Shown: positions 1 to 12,013 of the stretch, piece after piece
Layout: every line of letters starts with the position of its first letter
Position numbering within the stretch: position 1 is the stretch's first letter
Assembly (NCBI GenBank): GCA_963930645.1
Contig: OZ005648.1
Location: 6,501,805-6,565,804, forward strand
Length of the DNA stretch: 64,000 nucleotides
From: Salticus scenicus
Taxonomy: Eukaryota > Arthropoda > Arachnida > Araneae > Salticidae
Direction of reading: 5' to 3'
The notes under the pieces: model-generated
What the model was told of the DNA's origin: nothing
Databases searched by the model: none
What the model saw: only the letters and a program-made list of their open reading frames with translations
Program-made: the position numbers and the translations under genes

Positions 1-60
1 AAAAAAAAAAAAAAAAAATTTTTTTTTTTTTTTTTTTTTTGGTTAAAAGTAAAAAAAAAA
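1..60. other. Poly(A)/poly(T) inverted homopolymers
   Basis: A run of 18 A is followed directly by about 22 T and then, after a short spacer, a run of 13 A. The A/T junction is self-complementary and could form a hairpin. Homopolymer runs of 15-30 bases recur every few kilobases in this window, so this one is probably slippage-prone repeat DNA. No gene is visible here. Confidence 0.7.
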
Positions 61-102
61 AAATCGATAACTTTGTTTTAAATTATCACAGATCGATGGT
101 TC

Positions 103-250
103 AACTATTCGTTTTAAAGGTATTGGCGAGCTCTTTTGAAAGATACCCATCATGAAAATTTACTCCCCTCGAGGGGGGACTTCCCCCCCAGGGGAGAAGG
201 CGAGGCTCCTACATACACAATTCTTTTTTTCCTGTTGACTATCTCTATTG
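103..250 (+). repeat. Dispersed repeat, copy 1 (second copy near 19.1 kb)
   Basis: This ~150-bp stretch, beginning ATTCGTTTTAAAGGTATTGG after a short lead and ending GTTGACTATCTCTATT, recurs in the same orientation at about 19108-19255. The copies differ mainly in the length of a G-rich tract (here CCCCTCGAGGGG, palindromic). No coding potential is seen. The family is not one I recognise. Confidence 0.75.
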
Positions 251-295
251 CAAAAAATATATATTCGTTTCATTTGGTTTAGTGCAGTCTATAGA

Positions 296-652
296 CGTTA
301 AACTCTGCAATTATAGACGTTAACCTGCAATTTCCCCCATAGACGTAATGTATTTGAATACTTTTGAGTGTCCCTGTACACGAACCATTTGCTTGATCTT
401 AACGAAAAGTTTATTGTAGCATCTTTATATGATACACATTTAGAATACGAAGTTTGAACTTTATGCCATAATTTGTTTTTGAGATATGCTGATAACACAA
501 AGACACACACACAGACATACACGCATACCATTTGCTAAAAACATGATTTTCGTATTCAGGGGACCTCAGAACGTGTAAATATAACAAAAACTCGCGTTCG
601 AAAATTTGACCCAAAAACAATACTTTCTCTACCTTATGGGTAAGAGAAAGTA
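296..652 (+). repeat. Hairpin-terminated repeat, family A, single unit
   Basis: It contains the family A phrase 'ACTTTTGAGTGTCCCTGTACAC', an ACAC/ACAG tract near 500-530, and a terminal hairpin at 621-652 (TACTTTCTCT paired with AGAGAAAGTA). The same phrase is repeated many times in the 51.2-54.5 kb array and once near 30.8 kb and 56.7 kb. Short ORFs on the minus strand here are simple-repeat artefacts. Confidence 0.65.
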
Positions 653-756
653 ATAATATACACTTAATTAGGAGTCATTAGTGACAAGTATAAATATCTC
701 CTACGCCTATATAGGAGTTTTTTCCTTAATTTTTTCACCATCCTTCTTTTAGATTA

Positions 757-1043
757 TTACTTTTCGAACATGCATACGTAAGGAAAATAGTGTAACCACG
801 AAAAAATTCGATTTTAAGATTTTGGTGTATTTATGTGTTTTGAGATCCCCCTGAGCTAACTATTGGCTGTTATCACAGTGATGTATGTATGTATGTATTT
901 ATATGTGTGTATGTGAGTGAACACGTTAATGTCTAAATACTTTATTCGAATGATCTGAAAGTTTGTAGGTATGTCATAAGTCACCCTAGCCCGAACACTA
1001 TTGATTTTGGTGAGTTTCATTTTTTTTTACTGGGACACACGGA

Positions 1044-1074
<31 letters not shown>

Positions 1075-1262
1075 TAATCATTATGACCTATGGGCTCAAA
1101 TTATTTGAAGTGCAGTTTTGTTAAATTAAACAGAATATTCTATGGAGAAAAATACTTAAACACCCTACTATGATTTTCTCATTTGTTCATTTAATAACTT
1201 GCTTTAATTTATTTATGCGCCCGTTAATTACTTAATGTTCGGAAAGTCGAGTGGAGTCACTT
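757..1262 (-). repeat. Hairpin-terminated repeat, family C, short copy
   Basis: The terminal hairpin (ACTTTTCGAACATG with a complementary AAGGAAAA) lies at the left, about 759-787. It is followed by a GTAT/GTGT tract, one diverged ~172-bp unit and, at the right, the opposite end AATGTTCGGAAAGTCGAGTGG. The two ends carry short inverted copies of ACTTTCCGAACA. It matches the longer copies at 5.4-6.8 kb and 22.8-23.8 kb, with most tandem units missing. Confidence 0.65.
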
Positions 1263-1522
1263 CAGATTATTTTATTTAGGGACAGAGCGGAATGATAGGA
1301 ACGTTAGAGACACATCAATCTCTTTGCTCTTATTGCATTAAATCGTTTTTATTTTATTACAGATCTGTAATCTGTGTTTTAGAAACATTAGCTTTATATA
1401 TATAAAATATTATCAGTGCAAACAATTGAAATTTAAAGATGATTTAATTTCAGTATTCAAACAATTATTCTGATCAAAAACGAAGACCACTCAAATCAAA
1501 CATAAAAGAAATAAAGTAAAAT

Positions 1523-1558
<36 letters not shown>

Positions 1559-2673
1559 TTAAGATTTCACATTTTTTTTTCTTCAGTAATTTATTTCTTT
1601 TCATTTAAAAGATAGTTTACATTTATTCTATTTTAGAAGATTGTAAAAATTATTTTTAGACTATAAAATTGATAACTAAAAAATATTATTGTTAAAAGAT
1701 CTAAATTGTTTTTTTTTTTTTTTTTTAAGGGTATGTCACTTCTATCCCCATGATTGTCTCCATAACTGTCTTATTTAAAATTCATGTCTGAACTCTGAAT
1801 ATTATTTTAACCATTTTCCTTTATATATTTGTTTAAAATTTAATTTTAATATTTCCTTAAATCCCAGAATGAATTTATCCACTTATTGGAGATTTTCTCA
1901 TATACTGTTTAGGTATATGCATATATATTTTACACGTACACACATAAACCTTTCGTTTCATCGTACAGTGCAGTGCTATATTTTTTTTTATATAATTTTT
2001 ATTATTCTGATATCACGGTTTCATTTTAAAAAATCAGAACTGATTTAAGTTTATTTAAAGCAAAAGCACCACGAGTCCCTTTTAAATTCTGACTTCTTCA
2101 GTAAATTTTCTTTCCAAACATTCTTTTAGATCTATTATTTCAAATCATCCATCAAAGATATGAAATATTTGCAAGGCTACTGTCGACAATAAGGCACGTT
2201 TTTGAGTTCGTAGAGGTTGATGGAAGGGGCTAAGTTTTCACGACCTTTGATATGCCTGGAATTTACACGATTTCCTTTCGGAGTTTTAATAACACACATG
2301 GTCGGAGTTGCAGTCATTAAATCGATGTCGCGTTTCCAGAGCTGTTGTTAATGATGATAATGCCGTTTTAGTGCTTTATAAAATGAGAAAGTTATCTGGC
2401 TTTCTCATCTCTGTAATTGTTAGGGAAAAGAAATGGTTTCTGTCAAAACTAAATAGAGAATAAATAAACAAACAAAATATTAGAAACTTGATAGATGTTG
2501 ACAAGAGATTGCCACGAATGAAAACTTTAGCCGTAATAATTCAAAAGAATTCGGCTTCTAAAGATGGCAACACATAATAGACTTCTATATATTGACTTAA
2601 TGTTTCTCTCTCCCTCTCTCTCCCTATTTAAATTTATACACACACACATATATATATATATATATACACACAA

Positions 2674-2715
<42 letters not shown>

Positions 2716-2720
2716 TTTTT
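1263..2720. other. AT-rich noncoding stretch with microsatellites
   Basis: No gene is seen. It holds poly(T) runs (about 1046-1066 just upstream, 1710-1726), an (AT)n microsatellite at about 1527-1554, a CT-rich tract near 2603-2625, and a long (TA)n block at about 2655-2713. Confidence 0.6.
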
Positions 2721-2721
2721 T

Positions 2722-3053
2722 AACACGCTTTTATTAGCTTCACCTGTATGTATGTTTGTAACCGCTCTGGGAGCAAACAAAAAATCTATGTTATAAAAAA
2801 AGACTTTCCCTACGTGAACGCTGTGGCTGTGAGGTAAAGCTCCGTGCTACGAACCTAAAGGTCTAGCGTTCGAGCCCAGTCAGGGGAAGTTTTTTAAAAA
2901 TGGTTTTTGTTTAATTCTAAATTATTTTAATTAAAGATTTAAATGTATGTAAATATTAGGGTGTGTCACTCACACCATTTTCTCTTACCCTGCATTTTAA
3001 TACTAAGATAGATATTTTGTGTTTTTTAGTTCCCATTTCTATAAAAGCGTGTT
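2722..3053 (+). repeat. tRNA-like repeat bounded by AACACGCTTTTAT inverted repeats, copy 1
   Basis: The 332-bp unit starts AACACGCTTTTAT and ends ATAAAAGCGTGTT. Inside, about 2825-2897, is a tRNA-like sequence with a B box (GCGTTCGAGCCC) and a weak A box (GTGGCTGTGAGG). A second copy of identical length lies inverted at 47521-47852. Similarity extends roughly 20 bp past the right-hand inverted repeat in both copies, so these inverted repeats are subterminal rather than exact ends. Probably a tRNA-derived nonautonomous element. Confidence 0.65.
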
Positions 3054-4115
3054 CTTTAATTTTTTAAAACTATTATATTATTTCCTCAATTCTTCATCAT
3101 ACGGAAGTTGTGGGAAATTTTGGTATTTGAGAAAATTTTGGATAGGATGGGACACCAAGGATTTGGACGCCAAGGATGATAGTTATCAAAGTTATACCAA
3201 ATTTGCAAAGGAATCGCTAACATCGCAGAAACATAAATACCGCATTGTGAAGAATGTTCACTGTTCTATGTAGATGCTACTAATGGACCAATTGTATACA
3301 GTGATAAAATAATAAAGGAAACGTGAAAATGGATCATTCGAGACAACAGCATTTCTTGCTACCGATCTAAAAACAAACCTTTAAAAACTAATTAAATTTT
3401 ATATAATTTTGCGCCGACTTCTCTCTCTCTCTATATATATATATTGACTTAATGTCTCTCTCTCTATTTATAAATGAGTATATATATTTCTCCCCCCCCC
3501 CCCCCCTCTTCATCATACGGAAGTTGTGGGAAATTTTGGTATTTGTGAAAATTTTCGTACTCATTTTGAAAGATGTAATTGTTTTTACATGTTTCGAGGT
3601 TTAAGAATCAGAAAACGAAAAATCAGTGCGACGTACGTATGTATACATTATTACGTTTTTTAGTCATTCTGTGTCTATTACTTCAACAATGAATGATCGT
3701 AAAAACGTTCGACCCCTTTTAACTATCCTGTGCGAGAAACGTATCATAATCTTATTCAATTTCCACATTTTACTTTGAAAATTTCTTTAACATGGCAGAA
3801 TAAGGCAAAATTTCACATAAATTTGTATCATGGGGATGATTTTAATTTAAAAACTTCTAACATTGCGTTATGATATCATCTATGTTACTGAGCTATACTC
3901 TAATGTGTTTCAACTATCTGTTTTAGAAATTTGTCTGAATGACTCGAAGATAAAAGTTTTAACGTGGAAGAATAGGGCAAAATTCTTCACAAACTTGCGT
4001 AAGGGAGAGAGCATGGAAACTAAAATACGAACCGATTCCAATAAAACAAAGTAGGAAATTAGGATAAGGGAAAATTTATCGAAATGGAAAAGTAAGATTG
4101 ACAAAAAAAAAAAAA
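3054..4115. other. Noncoding, with a ~48-bp local duplication
   Basis: No recognisable gene. A phrase containing CATCATACGGAAGTTGTGG occurs at about 3095-3140 and again at 3508-3557, flanking a second CT/(TA) microsatellite and a C15 run (about 3492-3506). The 84-codon frame ending at 3273 has no recognised similarity and spans one of these repeats, so I do not call it a gene. Confidence 0.5.
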
Positions 4116-4289
4116 AGAAAGTTGCACTTCGGGAGTGCCGACAGAAGTGAAAACGTGAACGATTACGTGTGTATTTCTTGAATCGTCAGGAAATATTTTA
4201 TTGTGTAGGAAATACTTTTAAATGAAGTGTTTTTTATTCATTAATATAAACTACTACTACAAAAATTATATTACAATTTCATTTAATGC

Positions 4290-4975
4290 TCTAACTGCAA
4301 TAGAGACAATGTCCAGAGATGAGAGAAGTCGTGTAAAGCCGCACCAGATTGCAAAAACGTGAGAAAAATGGCAGCTTTGGCTTTTCTCACGGTTTTGTGA
4401 GGTCTAATTGGAATAGAGACAGTGTCCGGAAATGAGAGAAGTCGTGTAGAGCCGCACCAGATTGTAAAAACGTGAGAAAAATGGCGGCTTTGGCCTTTCT
4501 CACTGTCTTGTGAGGTCTAACTGGAACGTTTCCGGCTGCAATCTTTAAGAGACAGTGTCCGGAAATGAGAGAAGTCGTGTAGAGCCGCACCAGATTTTAA
4601 AAACGTGAGAAAAATGGCGGCTTTGGTCATTCTCATGGTTCTGTGAGGTCTAGCTGAAAAAGAGACAGTGTCCGGAGATGAGAGAAGTCGTGTAGAGCCG
4701 CACCAGATTGTAAAAACGTGAGAAAAATTGTGGCTTTGGCCTTTCTCACGGTTTTGTGAGGTCTAACTGCACCGTTTCCGGCAGCAATCTTTAAGACACA
4801 GTGTCCGGAGATGAGAGAAGTCGTGTAGAGCCGCACCAGATTGTAAAAACGTGAGAAAAATGGCAGCTTTGGGCTTTCTCACGGTTTTGTGAGGTCTAAC
4901 TGCAATAGAGACAGTGCTCGGAGATGAGAGAAGTCGTGTAGAGCCGCACCCACTTCAAATGGAAAGCGTCAGCTG
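4290..4975 (+). repeat. Tandem array, six units alternating ~114 and ~133 bp
   Basis: The phrase GAGAAGTCGTGTAGAGCCGC recurs at about 4323, 4437, 4570, 4681, 4814 and 4928, giving spacings of 114, 133, 111, 133 and 114. The longer units carry an extra ~20 bp (GTTTCCGGCTGCAATCTTTA). The true period is therefore a ~247-bp dimer. Units contain the inverted pair CGTGAGAAA/TTTCTCACG around GGCGGCTTTGG, weakened in one unit. Shared edges (GAAGTGAAAAC at ~4135 and its complement GTTTTCACTTC at ~5035) suggest the array lies inside one inverted-repeat element. Confidence 0.85.
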
Positions 4976-5435
4976 ACGATGACGGGAGTTCAAAGATTTT
5001 TCTTCACCCAAAAGTGCTCAACGCGCCTAAAGAAGTTTTCACTTCAATAAAGTGCCTGATTTGACTAAAATCAGCAGAAACTAACACTAGCTTCTTTTTG
5101 CCGGTTTATGAACGGATACAAACGAAAAGTACATTATTGCCATTTCACAATAAGAAAAAGTAAACCTTATTTGGCATAAAACCTATGTTTCTAACATTCC
5201 CCCTTGCTAACTGACATAACACAAAAACACATTTTTAAAATAATTGAAATAAATGAATAAACAAGCAAAATAATAGGTACCCTAACATCAAACACGCTAT
5301 TGAAATAATATCACAAAAAGAAAAAAACAAACTTCAAAAAATGTGATTCAGAAATTTAGAAACCCGAATGGTTCCTTAAGTTAATTAACACCAACTTCGT
5401 AACGTTTTTAGTTAATAATTTTGCAACATTATCTT
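4976..5435. other. Noncoding flank of the array
   Basis: No gene is seen. It contains the right-hand GTTTTCACTTC inverted repeat of the array-bearing element and then AT-rich DNA. Confidence 0.5.
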
Positions 5436-6780
5436 TTTACTTCCCGAACATACACATGTAAGGAAAGTATTGTAATCATGTCAAAAATACGAATTCGAGA
5501 TTTTGGTGTTTCTATACGTTTTGAGGTTACCTGAGTCCTTTTTCACTATTTGTACGATGATGTATGTGTATGATATGTGTGTATGTATGTGTGTGAGTGA
5601 ACACGCTAGCGTCTAAACGCTTTGTTCGAATGAGCTGTAAGTTGGTACGCAGGTTGCAAGTCACCGTAGCATGAACCCATTTGATTTTGGTGAATCTGGC
5701 ACTTATAGTTTTTTACAGGAACACCAAGAAAATTCTTTATCATTACGGCCTGTGGGTCCAAAATCTTAAAAGTGCGATAGCATCTAAACGCCTTATTCAA
5801 TTGAGCAAAAACTTTATACCCATATTATAGGTCACAGGTACTCAATCTGTATAGATTTTGGAAAATATGGCACTTATAGGTTTTTTACAGGGACACTAAG
5901 AAAAATTCTTTATCATTATGGTCTATGAGACCAAATTTTAAAAAGATCGATAGCGTCTAAACGCCTTATTAAAATGGGCAAAAAATTTATACACATATTA
6001 TAGGTAACAGTTGCGTGAAATGCATAGATTTTGGTGAATCTAGCACTTCTAGTTTTTTTTACAGGGACACAACAAATAATTCTGTATAATTATGGGGTGA
6101 AATTATTGAAAGTACGATAGCATCTAAATGCCTTACCCGTTTGAGTGGAAAATTTATATACGAGTTATACGTCACTATCACACAAACTGTATAGATTTCG
6201 GTGACTCTAGCATTTAACGAGATTTACAGGGACACAAATAAAAATTGTTCAATATTTAAGACCTATAGGCTCAAATTATTTAAAGAAGGCCAGTGACTAA
6301 ACACCTTATTCAAATGAACTAAAAATTTATATACATGTTATACGTCACCATCACACGAATTTTATGAGCTTTAGAGAATCTAGCACTTATGGTTCTTTTT
6401 ACAGGGGCAAAATTCAAATTTCTTTATCATTGTGGCATATGGGCTCAAACTTTAAACTGCGATAGCCTCTAAATGCCTTATCCGATGGAGCTGAAGATTC
6501 ACATAAATATTATAAGTCACTATTGCACAAACTATAAGTATTTTGGTGAATCTGGCATTTGTAGATTTTTACAGGGACGCAGCGAAATATTCTTTATTAT
6601 TATGATCTACGTGATCGATAAAATAGCGTTAAATTAAACATCGTGTACTATATAAAGAAAAATACTCAAACACCCTATTATAATTTTCTCTTTTGTTTAT
6701 TTGACAACTCCTCTTATTTTACTTTATCTACAAAATCGTTAATTACTCAATGTTCGGAAAGTCGAGTGGAATCACTCGAG
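5436..6780 (-). repeat. Hairpin-terminated repeat, family C, long copy with ~6 tandem units
   Basis: The terminal hairpin is at 5439-5468 (ACTTCCCGAACAT with TGTAAGGAAAGT). It is followed by a GTAT/GTGT tract and then about six units of ~172 bp, marked by TCTAAACGCCTTATT-like phrases near 5610, 5782, 5954, 6121, 6292 and 6464 and by TTTTTACAGGGACAC in each unit. The far end is AATGTTCGGAAAGTCGAGTGGAATCACTC, ending near 6780. Element orientation is minus if the hairpin is taken as the 3' end. No protein is encoded. Confidence 0.75.
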
Positions 6781-8733
6781 ATTTTTATTGTATGTATTCC
6801 AAATCGATAGATTCTTCTTCAACACAACCACGGACACGGTGATATTTAATGTCGATATATTAACCTCTTTCAAGAGTTGTCTGATTTCTATCAGTGGAAA
6901 TTGCCGCTCGGTTCTCAATAACTGCAGTTTAAATAAAACGATGTATACAAAGTTATTGTCAGTTCTCTTCTATATTAGCGTGGGCTACAACTACAGTCGC
7001 CAGCAAAAAATTATTGAAGCACATAATCCACATTTTTCACATATATATATTTTTAGTTTAATGGCTAATCTTTATCATGAACTTACTTTTTCATAAACAG
7101 CATAAGACTAAGAACATGACTCGACCCATATTTACTTAACAAAACAATATTAAGTGCCCATATTTTCAATAGGAATTATTGCTAGTGCTTCAATAATTTT
7201 GCTGCCGACTGTAAATACTCGGCTTCTGAGGAGGATAACGCAACATTGTTCTGCTGGGATAGGACGAAGATACTGCAGCCGCATAAAAAGTGACCACATA
7301 CCCTGTCAATGGTTTGTTCTCCAGTCAGCAACAAAAAATTTTACATGTTTCCCAGTTGTTATGAAGTTGAGAGAGAACAGAGATGTTTAATGTAATAAAA
7401 GGAATGTTTAATACTTCATTTTCTCATTATAATTCATAGGATGAGTTTCTTAAAAAGACTAATCCCTGTCGGAGAAGACCTAGTAATATATGTTGCATCA
7501 TAAGAGTATAATATGCTTTCATAATTAATGACCACACATAGAAAATCTATTCTAGTACCTATCTGATAATACTGGTTAGTTCAAACAAATGATGTCATCA
7601 ACAATCACCTATAAAATCTAGAATGGCGATGATGCAACACAGCTCAGATTCTGGTAGATCATCCATTTTAATCTAAAATTAGAGACCCGACCCTCTATTT
7701 CATAATGCCTACAATTTTTATTTATAAAATTTTAGCAAAAATTTTTTATTACTTATAAAAACTTAGAAATTAAAAGGGAGCAATACTTTTTCTTTATTTT
7801 TAACAATCCATTTTCAATATTTATGGAATAATGTTTAAATATTTATAAAATAGGTGTAAAGAGTTTTACTATTTAATTATAATTTCATGAAAGTAATTTT
7901 GCATTATTATAAAGATCATTTTAATGCAAGAAAATTAGTCTGCAATTATTTAATTCCAATGTTTTATTTTCTACTTAATGTGTGTTAACCAGACAAATTC
8001 CACGAATTAAAACAACTATATTTCTTTTTACAAATCACAAAACAATACATACAGTGTACGTGTAGTACTTTAATAGAATAGTAAATTGCCAAAGAATTTT
8101 TTTTTCATCCCCTTTGATTTATGAGGGTCTGAAAATGGCCTTTTTGTACTTTTTCTGATATTTCAGGGAACTGTAAACATTAAAGGGTTAAATACCCCAC
8201 AATTACAATTACTTTTTCTCTTGAGTGTGATTCCAGAAATTAATTTGTGTGATATTTTATGGTGTGGTTTGGTTCCCAAGAAGAGTTATTCACTATCGAA
8301 AGTGACAAAAATTGGATGTATGACCTTGAACTTTGACCTATTGTAATTATTTTAGTTATTAAGTTACAGCAGTGTAACAAAGCATGCGACACCTTTTCCT
8401 TATGTACTTTGATACTAATATTTAAAATTAGTACTCATAGATTTAATTCAAAGAGATTTATGTCAAACTATAAAGGTAATAGTCCCCTTTTTGACCGGGA
8501 GAACGACTTTTGATGGCCTGTATAAAATCCCAGCTTAATAGCAGAGGAGAAATAAAAGTTGTTTTGAACATCTTACATATGTGCCTGTAAGGGACGTAAG
8601 TATCAAAAGAAACAAAAATATTCAAGCAACACACTTCCTTGAATTTATGTGGAATGACCCTATTTAAAAATCTCTCACTGCATTAACAGTGTCGCGTGAG
8701 CGAACAAAACTATTCTAGATCTTAATATCACAA
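6781..8733. other. AT-rich noncoding region
   Basis: Two ORFs of 78-102 codons (6788-7096 and 7154-7390) show no recognisable domain, hydrophobic pattern or splice context, and I do not support them as genes. Nothing else stands out. Confidence 0.45.
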
Positions 8734-9907
8734 TAAAGCGCGTATCAGACGCGACGAGTTTATAGGCGATTTTAGAGCCAACCACTGATCAGCGCCGATT
8801 TTTCAGAAAAAAATTGTTTCTACTCCTAGTGTGATAGCGCTCCCCGAAATTGCCCAACTTTTTCAGAGCTGTCTTGATAAAATTGTCTCTACACTAGTGC
8901 TGGACGATATCAGAAATTAAATATCGCGATATATCACCAAGTTAATATCGATATTAGCGATATATTGCGATATTTCTTTCAAGGCAGAAAAAAATAGACA
9001 TTTGTTATTTTTTAAAGACATATGCACACGAATTTTAAAGTATACAAGTATAGAGTGTTTTCCATGTATTTTCTGGTATATTACTACAATAACTTTATCA
9101 TAAAAAAAAAAATCATAAAAAGTGAATTAATGTTTTGTGTTTCTTATAACTTATACTATTGCTTTTTAGTATACCTCTGTATAGTTTATCCTCTATTCTT
9201 CCCATTTTAAGCTTTAATTATTTTAAAATCATATTTTAACACAGCTAATATGTGATCTGTGTTTTATTTGTACCAAGTATATCAAAATTCATAATTCTAC
9301 TAAAAATAAAGCTTCAGAAAAATTGTCTTAAGATGCAGGTATTAAATAAAAATGAAAATCATTTTAATTAGTTCAGAACTGCCATTATAAATAGTTCAGA
9401 ATTGCCATTGAATACACCTTTTTTTGGTTATAGAAAGTAATATTTTTTACTTAAAACTCTTATATGCATCCTAAATGTCAGTTACTTATCATTTTTATTT
9501 TTGTATCCTCTTACCAAATCATTACAATATCTTTTAAATATATATGTTCAATTCACATTCGTAATAGTTTCACAGTAATTGAAATTTGAATTACATATTA
9601 TAATGTGTGTGTGTGTCTGTGTGTGTGTGTGTGTGTGTGTGTATTTATGTATACATTGTCAGTATAAAAATTATATTATTTAAACAAAATTATGTTGAAG
9701 TTTCATTTTGTTACTTAAAGTAACTCATTTTGCATTTAAACCAATTTTATTTAACATGTATGGCTTTAAAAATAAAATAAATAAATAAATAAATTATTAA
9801 ATGGAAAGAGAAATATAAATGCTACATAAAAAAAGTAAACTATTCAATATTATATAATTCTATAAAGAAACTGTCACTTTAAAATTACTGATGATAAAAC
9901 TTTATTT

Positions 9908-10327
9908 TACATCAGTTAGATAGCACCCTTTCTCCCTTCCCATGTCATCCAATAGGATTTTTGTCGCTTCGTTTTATAAAAATATTTTATTCAAAAATGA
10001 ACTTTTTCGAATTCTGTTTTTTGAATATTACTCTTTGAACAGGTCGTCTTTTAGCTTAGTGAGCAATTTTTCGAAAAAATAAATTTAAATATTTTACTTA
10101 GAGATCCACACTTAGAGTCCATAATTTACTTATTGAAATAAAATATTTAAATTAATTTTTTCGAAAAATTGCTCACTAAGCTAAAAGGCGACCCGTTCAA
10201 AGAGTAATATTCAAAAAACAGCATTTGAAAAACTTCATTTTTGAATGAGATATTTTTATAAAACGAAGCAACGAAAATCCCATTGGATAACATGGGAAAG
10301 GAGAAAAGAAGCTATCTGACTGATGTA
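9908..10327. mobile_element. Fold-back element (~420 bp) nested in the hAT copy
   Basis: The two halves are near-complete inverted copies: TACATCAGTTAGATAGC at the left pairs with GCTATCTGACTGATGTA at the right, and the arms share TCGAAAAAAT...ATTTTTTCGA close to the centre (~10070-10165). It is a snapback structure with little unique centre. A longer related copy sits at 35214-35708 within the second hAT copy. Confidence 0.8.
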
Positions 10328-10478
10328 CAGTCTTAATAAAAAAAATATTTTATCGAAATATTTAATAATAATAAAATAATATTAAAAAAAATACATTCCA
10401 TAATTGCTTATATTTTCAGAAGTTTTTTATTAAACGCTAAGAAAATTTGCAAAAAAACTCTTCTAGTAGATATCAGTT

Positions 10479-10907
10479 CAGTGACGCCAGATGGTCGAAA
10501 ATTATTTCCCCAAACAAGTCTTCAAATTTCCCCAAATCACGGTTTTTTTTTTTTTTTCGAAAAAATCCCCAACTTGATTTCTACTAAAAAGGGAAAATAA
10601 AAATTTTTTCAAAAAAAAAAAAATATCAAGCAGATTTTTCTATGATTTAAGCTCAGATTTTTCCCCAAATGAAGGCAATTTTTGAAAAAATCCCCAAATA
10701 ACAATAAAGCTATTGAAAGTCTCTAGACATAGGGATAAATCATTACGTTACCAACATTGACAGAAAGTTGAAAAACGCCCCAGATTTGTCCCCAAAAATT
10801 TTAGAATTCCCCAAAAAAGTCCCCACAAACATTTGGTCTCCAAAATTGTCCCCAGAAGCCTCAAAACTCCCTAAAATGGGGACAAAATCCCCAATCTGGC
10901 ATCACTG
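10479..10907. mobile_element. 429-bp MITE with 8-bp TSD, rich in CCCCAAA
   Basis: The terminal inverted repeats CAGTGACGCCAGAT and ATCTGGCATCACTG (the latter as its complement) are flanked by a perfect 8-bp duplication TATCAGTT (10471-10478, 10908-10915). The interior is strikingly built from repeated TCCCCA / TTCCCC words on this strand. End sequence and TSD length suggest a hAT-related MITE. The 71-codon ORF at 10768-10983 is just this word repeat read as protein. Confidence 0.85.
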
Positions 10908-11776
10908 TATCAGTTCGGCTTTGATGATCTTTATTAAACCCATGTTGAAGCATGTTATTGGCCATTTTATATCGACACTTTGAAATAGACCGATATCAAT
11001 GAACCAATAGCAGGAAAGGAGCTAAAACAGAAGATATTGTTTTCATTCGTCATATTGCCTTTTCTGTGGTTTCCATCACCTACGATATGCATGAATGTAG
11101 AGTGGGAATCTGGGAAATCAGTATAGTGTAATATATCAGAACCCATAATAGATATCTCGGATAGGGATATATCGTTTCGACTAATATCAAATCTCTTTCT
11201 TAGTAAACACACCTGCTGATTATAGGTATTGTGATATTGGAGTATGTCTGATGAATTTTTACTTCCATTACCGTATTGTATTTCTGAAGGGGTAGAACCG
11301 TGACCTTGAACGAAGTCAGCTTATTCACGGGATAATCAAAGCAGATGGCTTTCAATAAATATTTTTTTTTTTATTATTTTTTTTTTTTTTTTGTTTTGTT
11401 TTATGCGGTGGCCTTTTTAAAGCAGTGATGTTTAGATTTGAGTTTATGAAGGATGAGGAAGTATATGTATATGTGTTGCAATAGAAATCGTTTGGCGTGG
11501 GGCTATTTTTTCTAGTTTATCAGTGAGTAATTAGAGGAAAGTAGAAAATGAGTATTAAAATAAGATATTCGGCGCTTTTTTTCTTCCGGTTTCGCTCTCC
11601 AATATCGTTAAAGGGATATATTGGAGGAGCTAGATCTTAAATATTGTTATCGGGATATTAAAAAAATATCGATACTTAGGGATATATTGATAAATAATCC
11701 AGCCCTACTCTACACACAATTTTTCCACAGACTTATCCAATCAGGATGCGCTATTTTGATATGTCATATTTCCAAG

Positions 11777-12013
11777 ATGGCGGAACACGGGAATCGCTTA
11801 AAGTGGAGATTTGAAGAAGAAATATTAGCGTTAAGCACGTTTATTTTACCGTTAAATCATAAGAATTTTGAATTAATCGTTTTTATTTTCGTATGGCGTT
11901 ATGACAATAGTTGTAACAAAGATCAAAATAGAAATAATAATGCGATATTTTACACAAATGAAAGAGAATTGAACACTAATCATTGCGTATTTTGTTGGCG
12001 CCAAGAAAAGTGA
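11777..12013 (+). pseudogene. Possible fragment of a Harbinger-type accessory protein
   Basis: Just inside the right end of the Harbinger-like element, an ATG in good context (AAGATGG) opens a 78-codon frame beginning MAEHGNRLKWRFEEEILAL. The short 'KWRFEEEILAL' stretch resembles the first helix of Myb/SANT-like DNA-binding domains, which accompany Harbinger transposases in many animals. The remainder has no recognisable helices 2-3. This is a weak call based on one short motif plus position. It could also be a chance frame. Confidence 0.25.

Larger units (their letters stand above)
8895..11707 (+). mobile_element. Nonautonomous hAT-type transposon, copy 1 (2.8 kb)
   Basis: It starts TAGTGCTGGACGATATC and ends AATAATCCAGCCCTA, giving short imperfect inverted ends (TAGTGCTGGA / TAGGGCTGGA). 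A perfect 8-bp duplication CTCTACAC flanks it (8887-8894 and 11708-11715), the size typical of hAT insertions. A second copy lies inverted at 33979-36685 with a different 8-bp duplication. Subterminal sequence is rich in ATATCG/CGATAT motifs, which may be transposase binding sites. No transposase frame is seen. It carries two further nested inverted-repeat elements. Confidence 0.88.

Noticed and set aside
2656..2713. CRISPR-like regular repeats
   Set aside because: Simple TA microsatellite; nothing with repeat-spacer structure occurs in the window, which is eukaryotic.
10768..10983. 71-codon ORF with repeated P-K words
   Set aside because: It is the CCCCAAA-rich interior of a MITE in translation.
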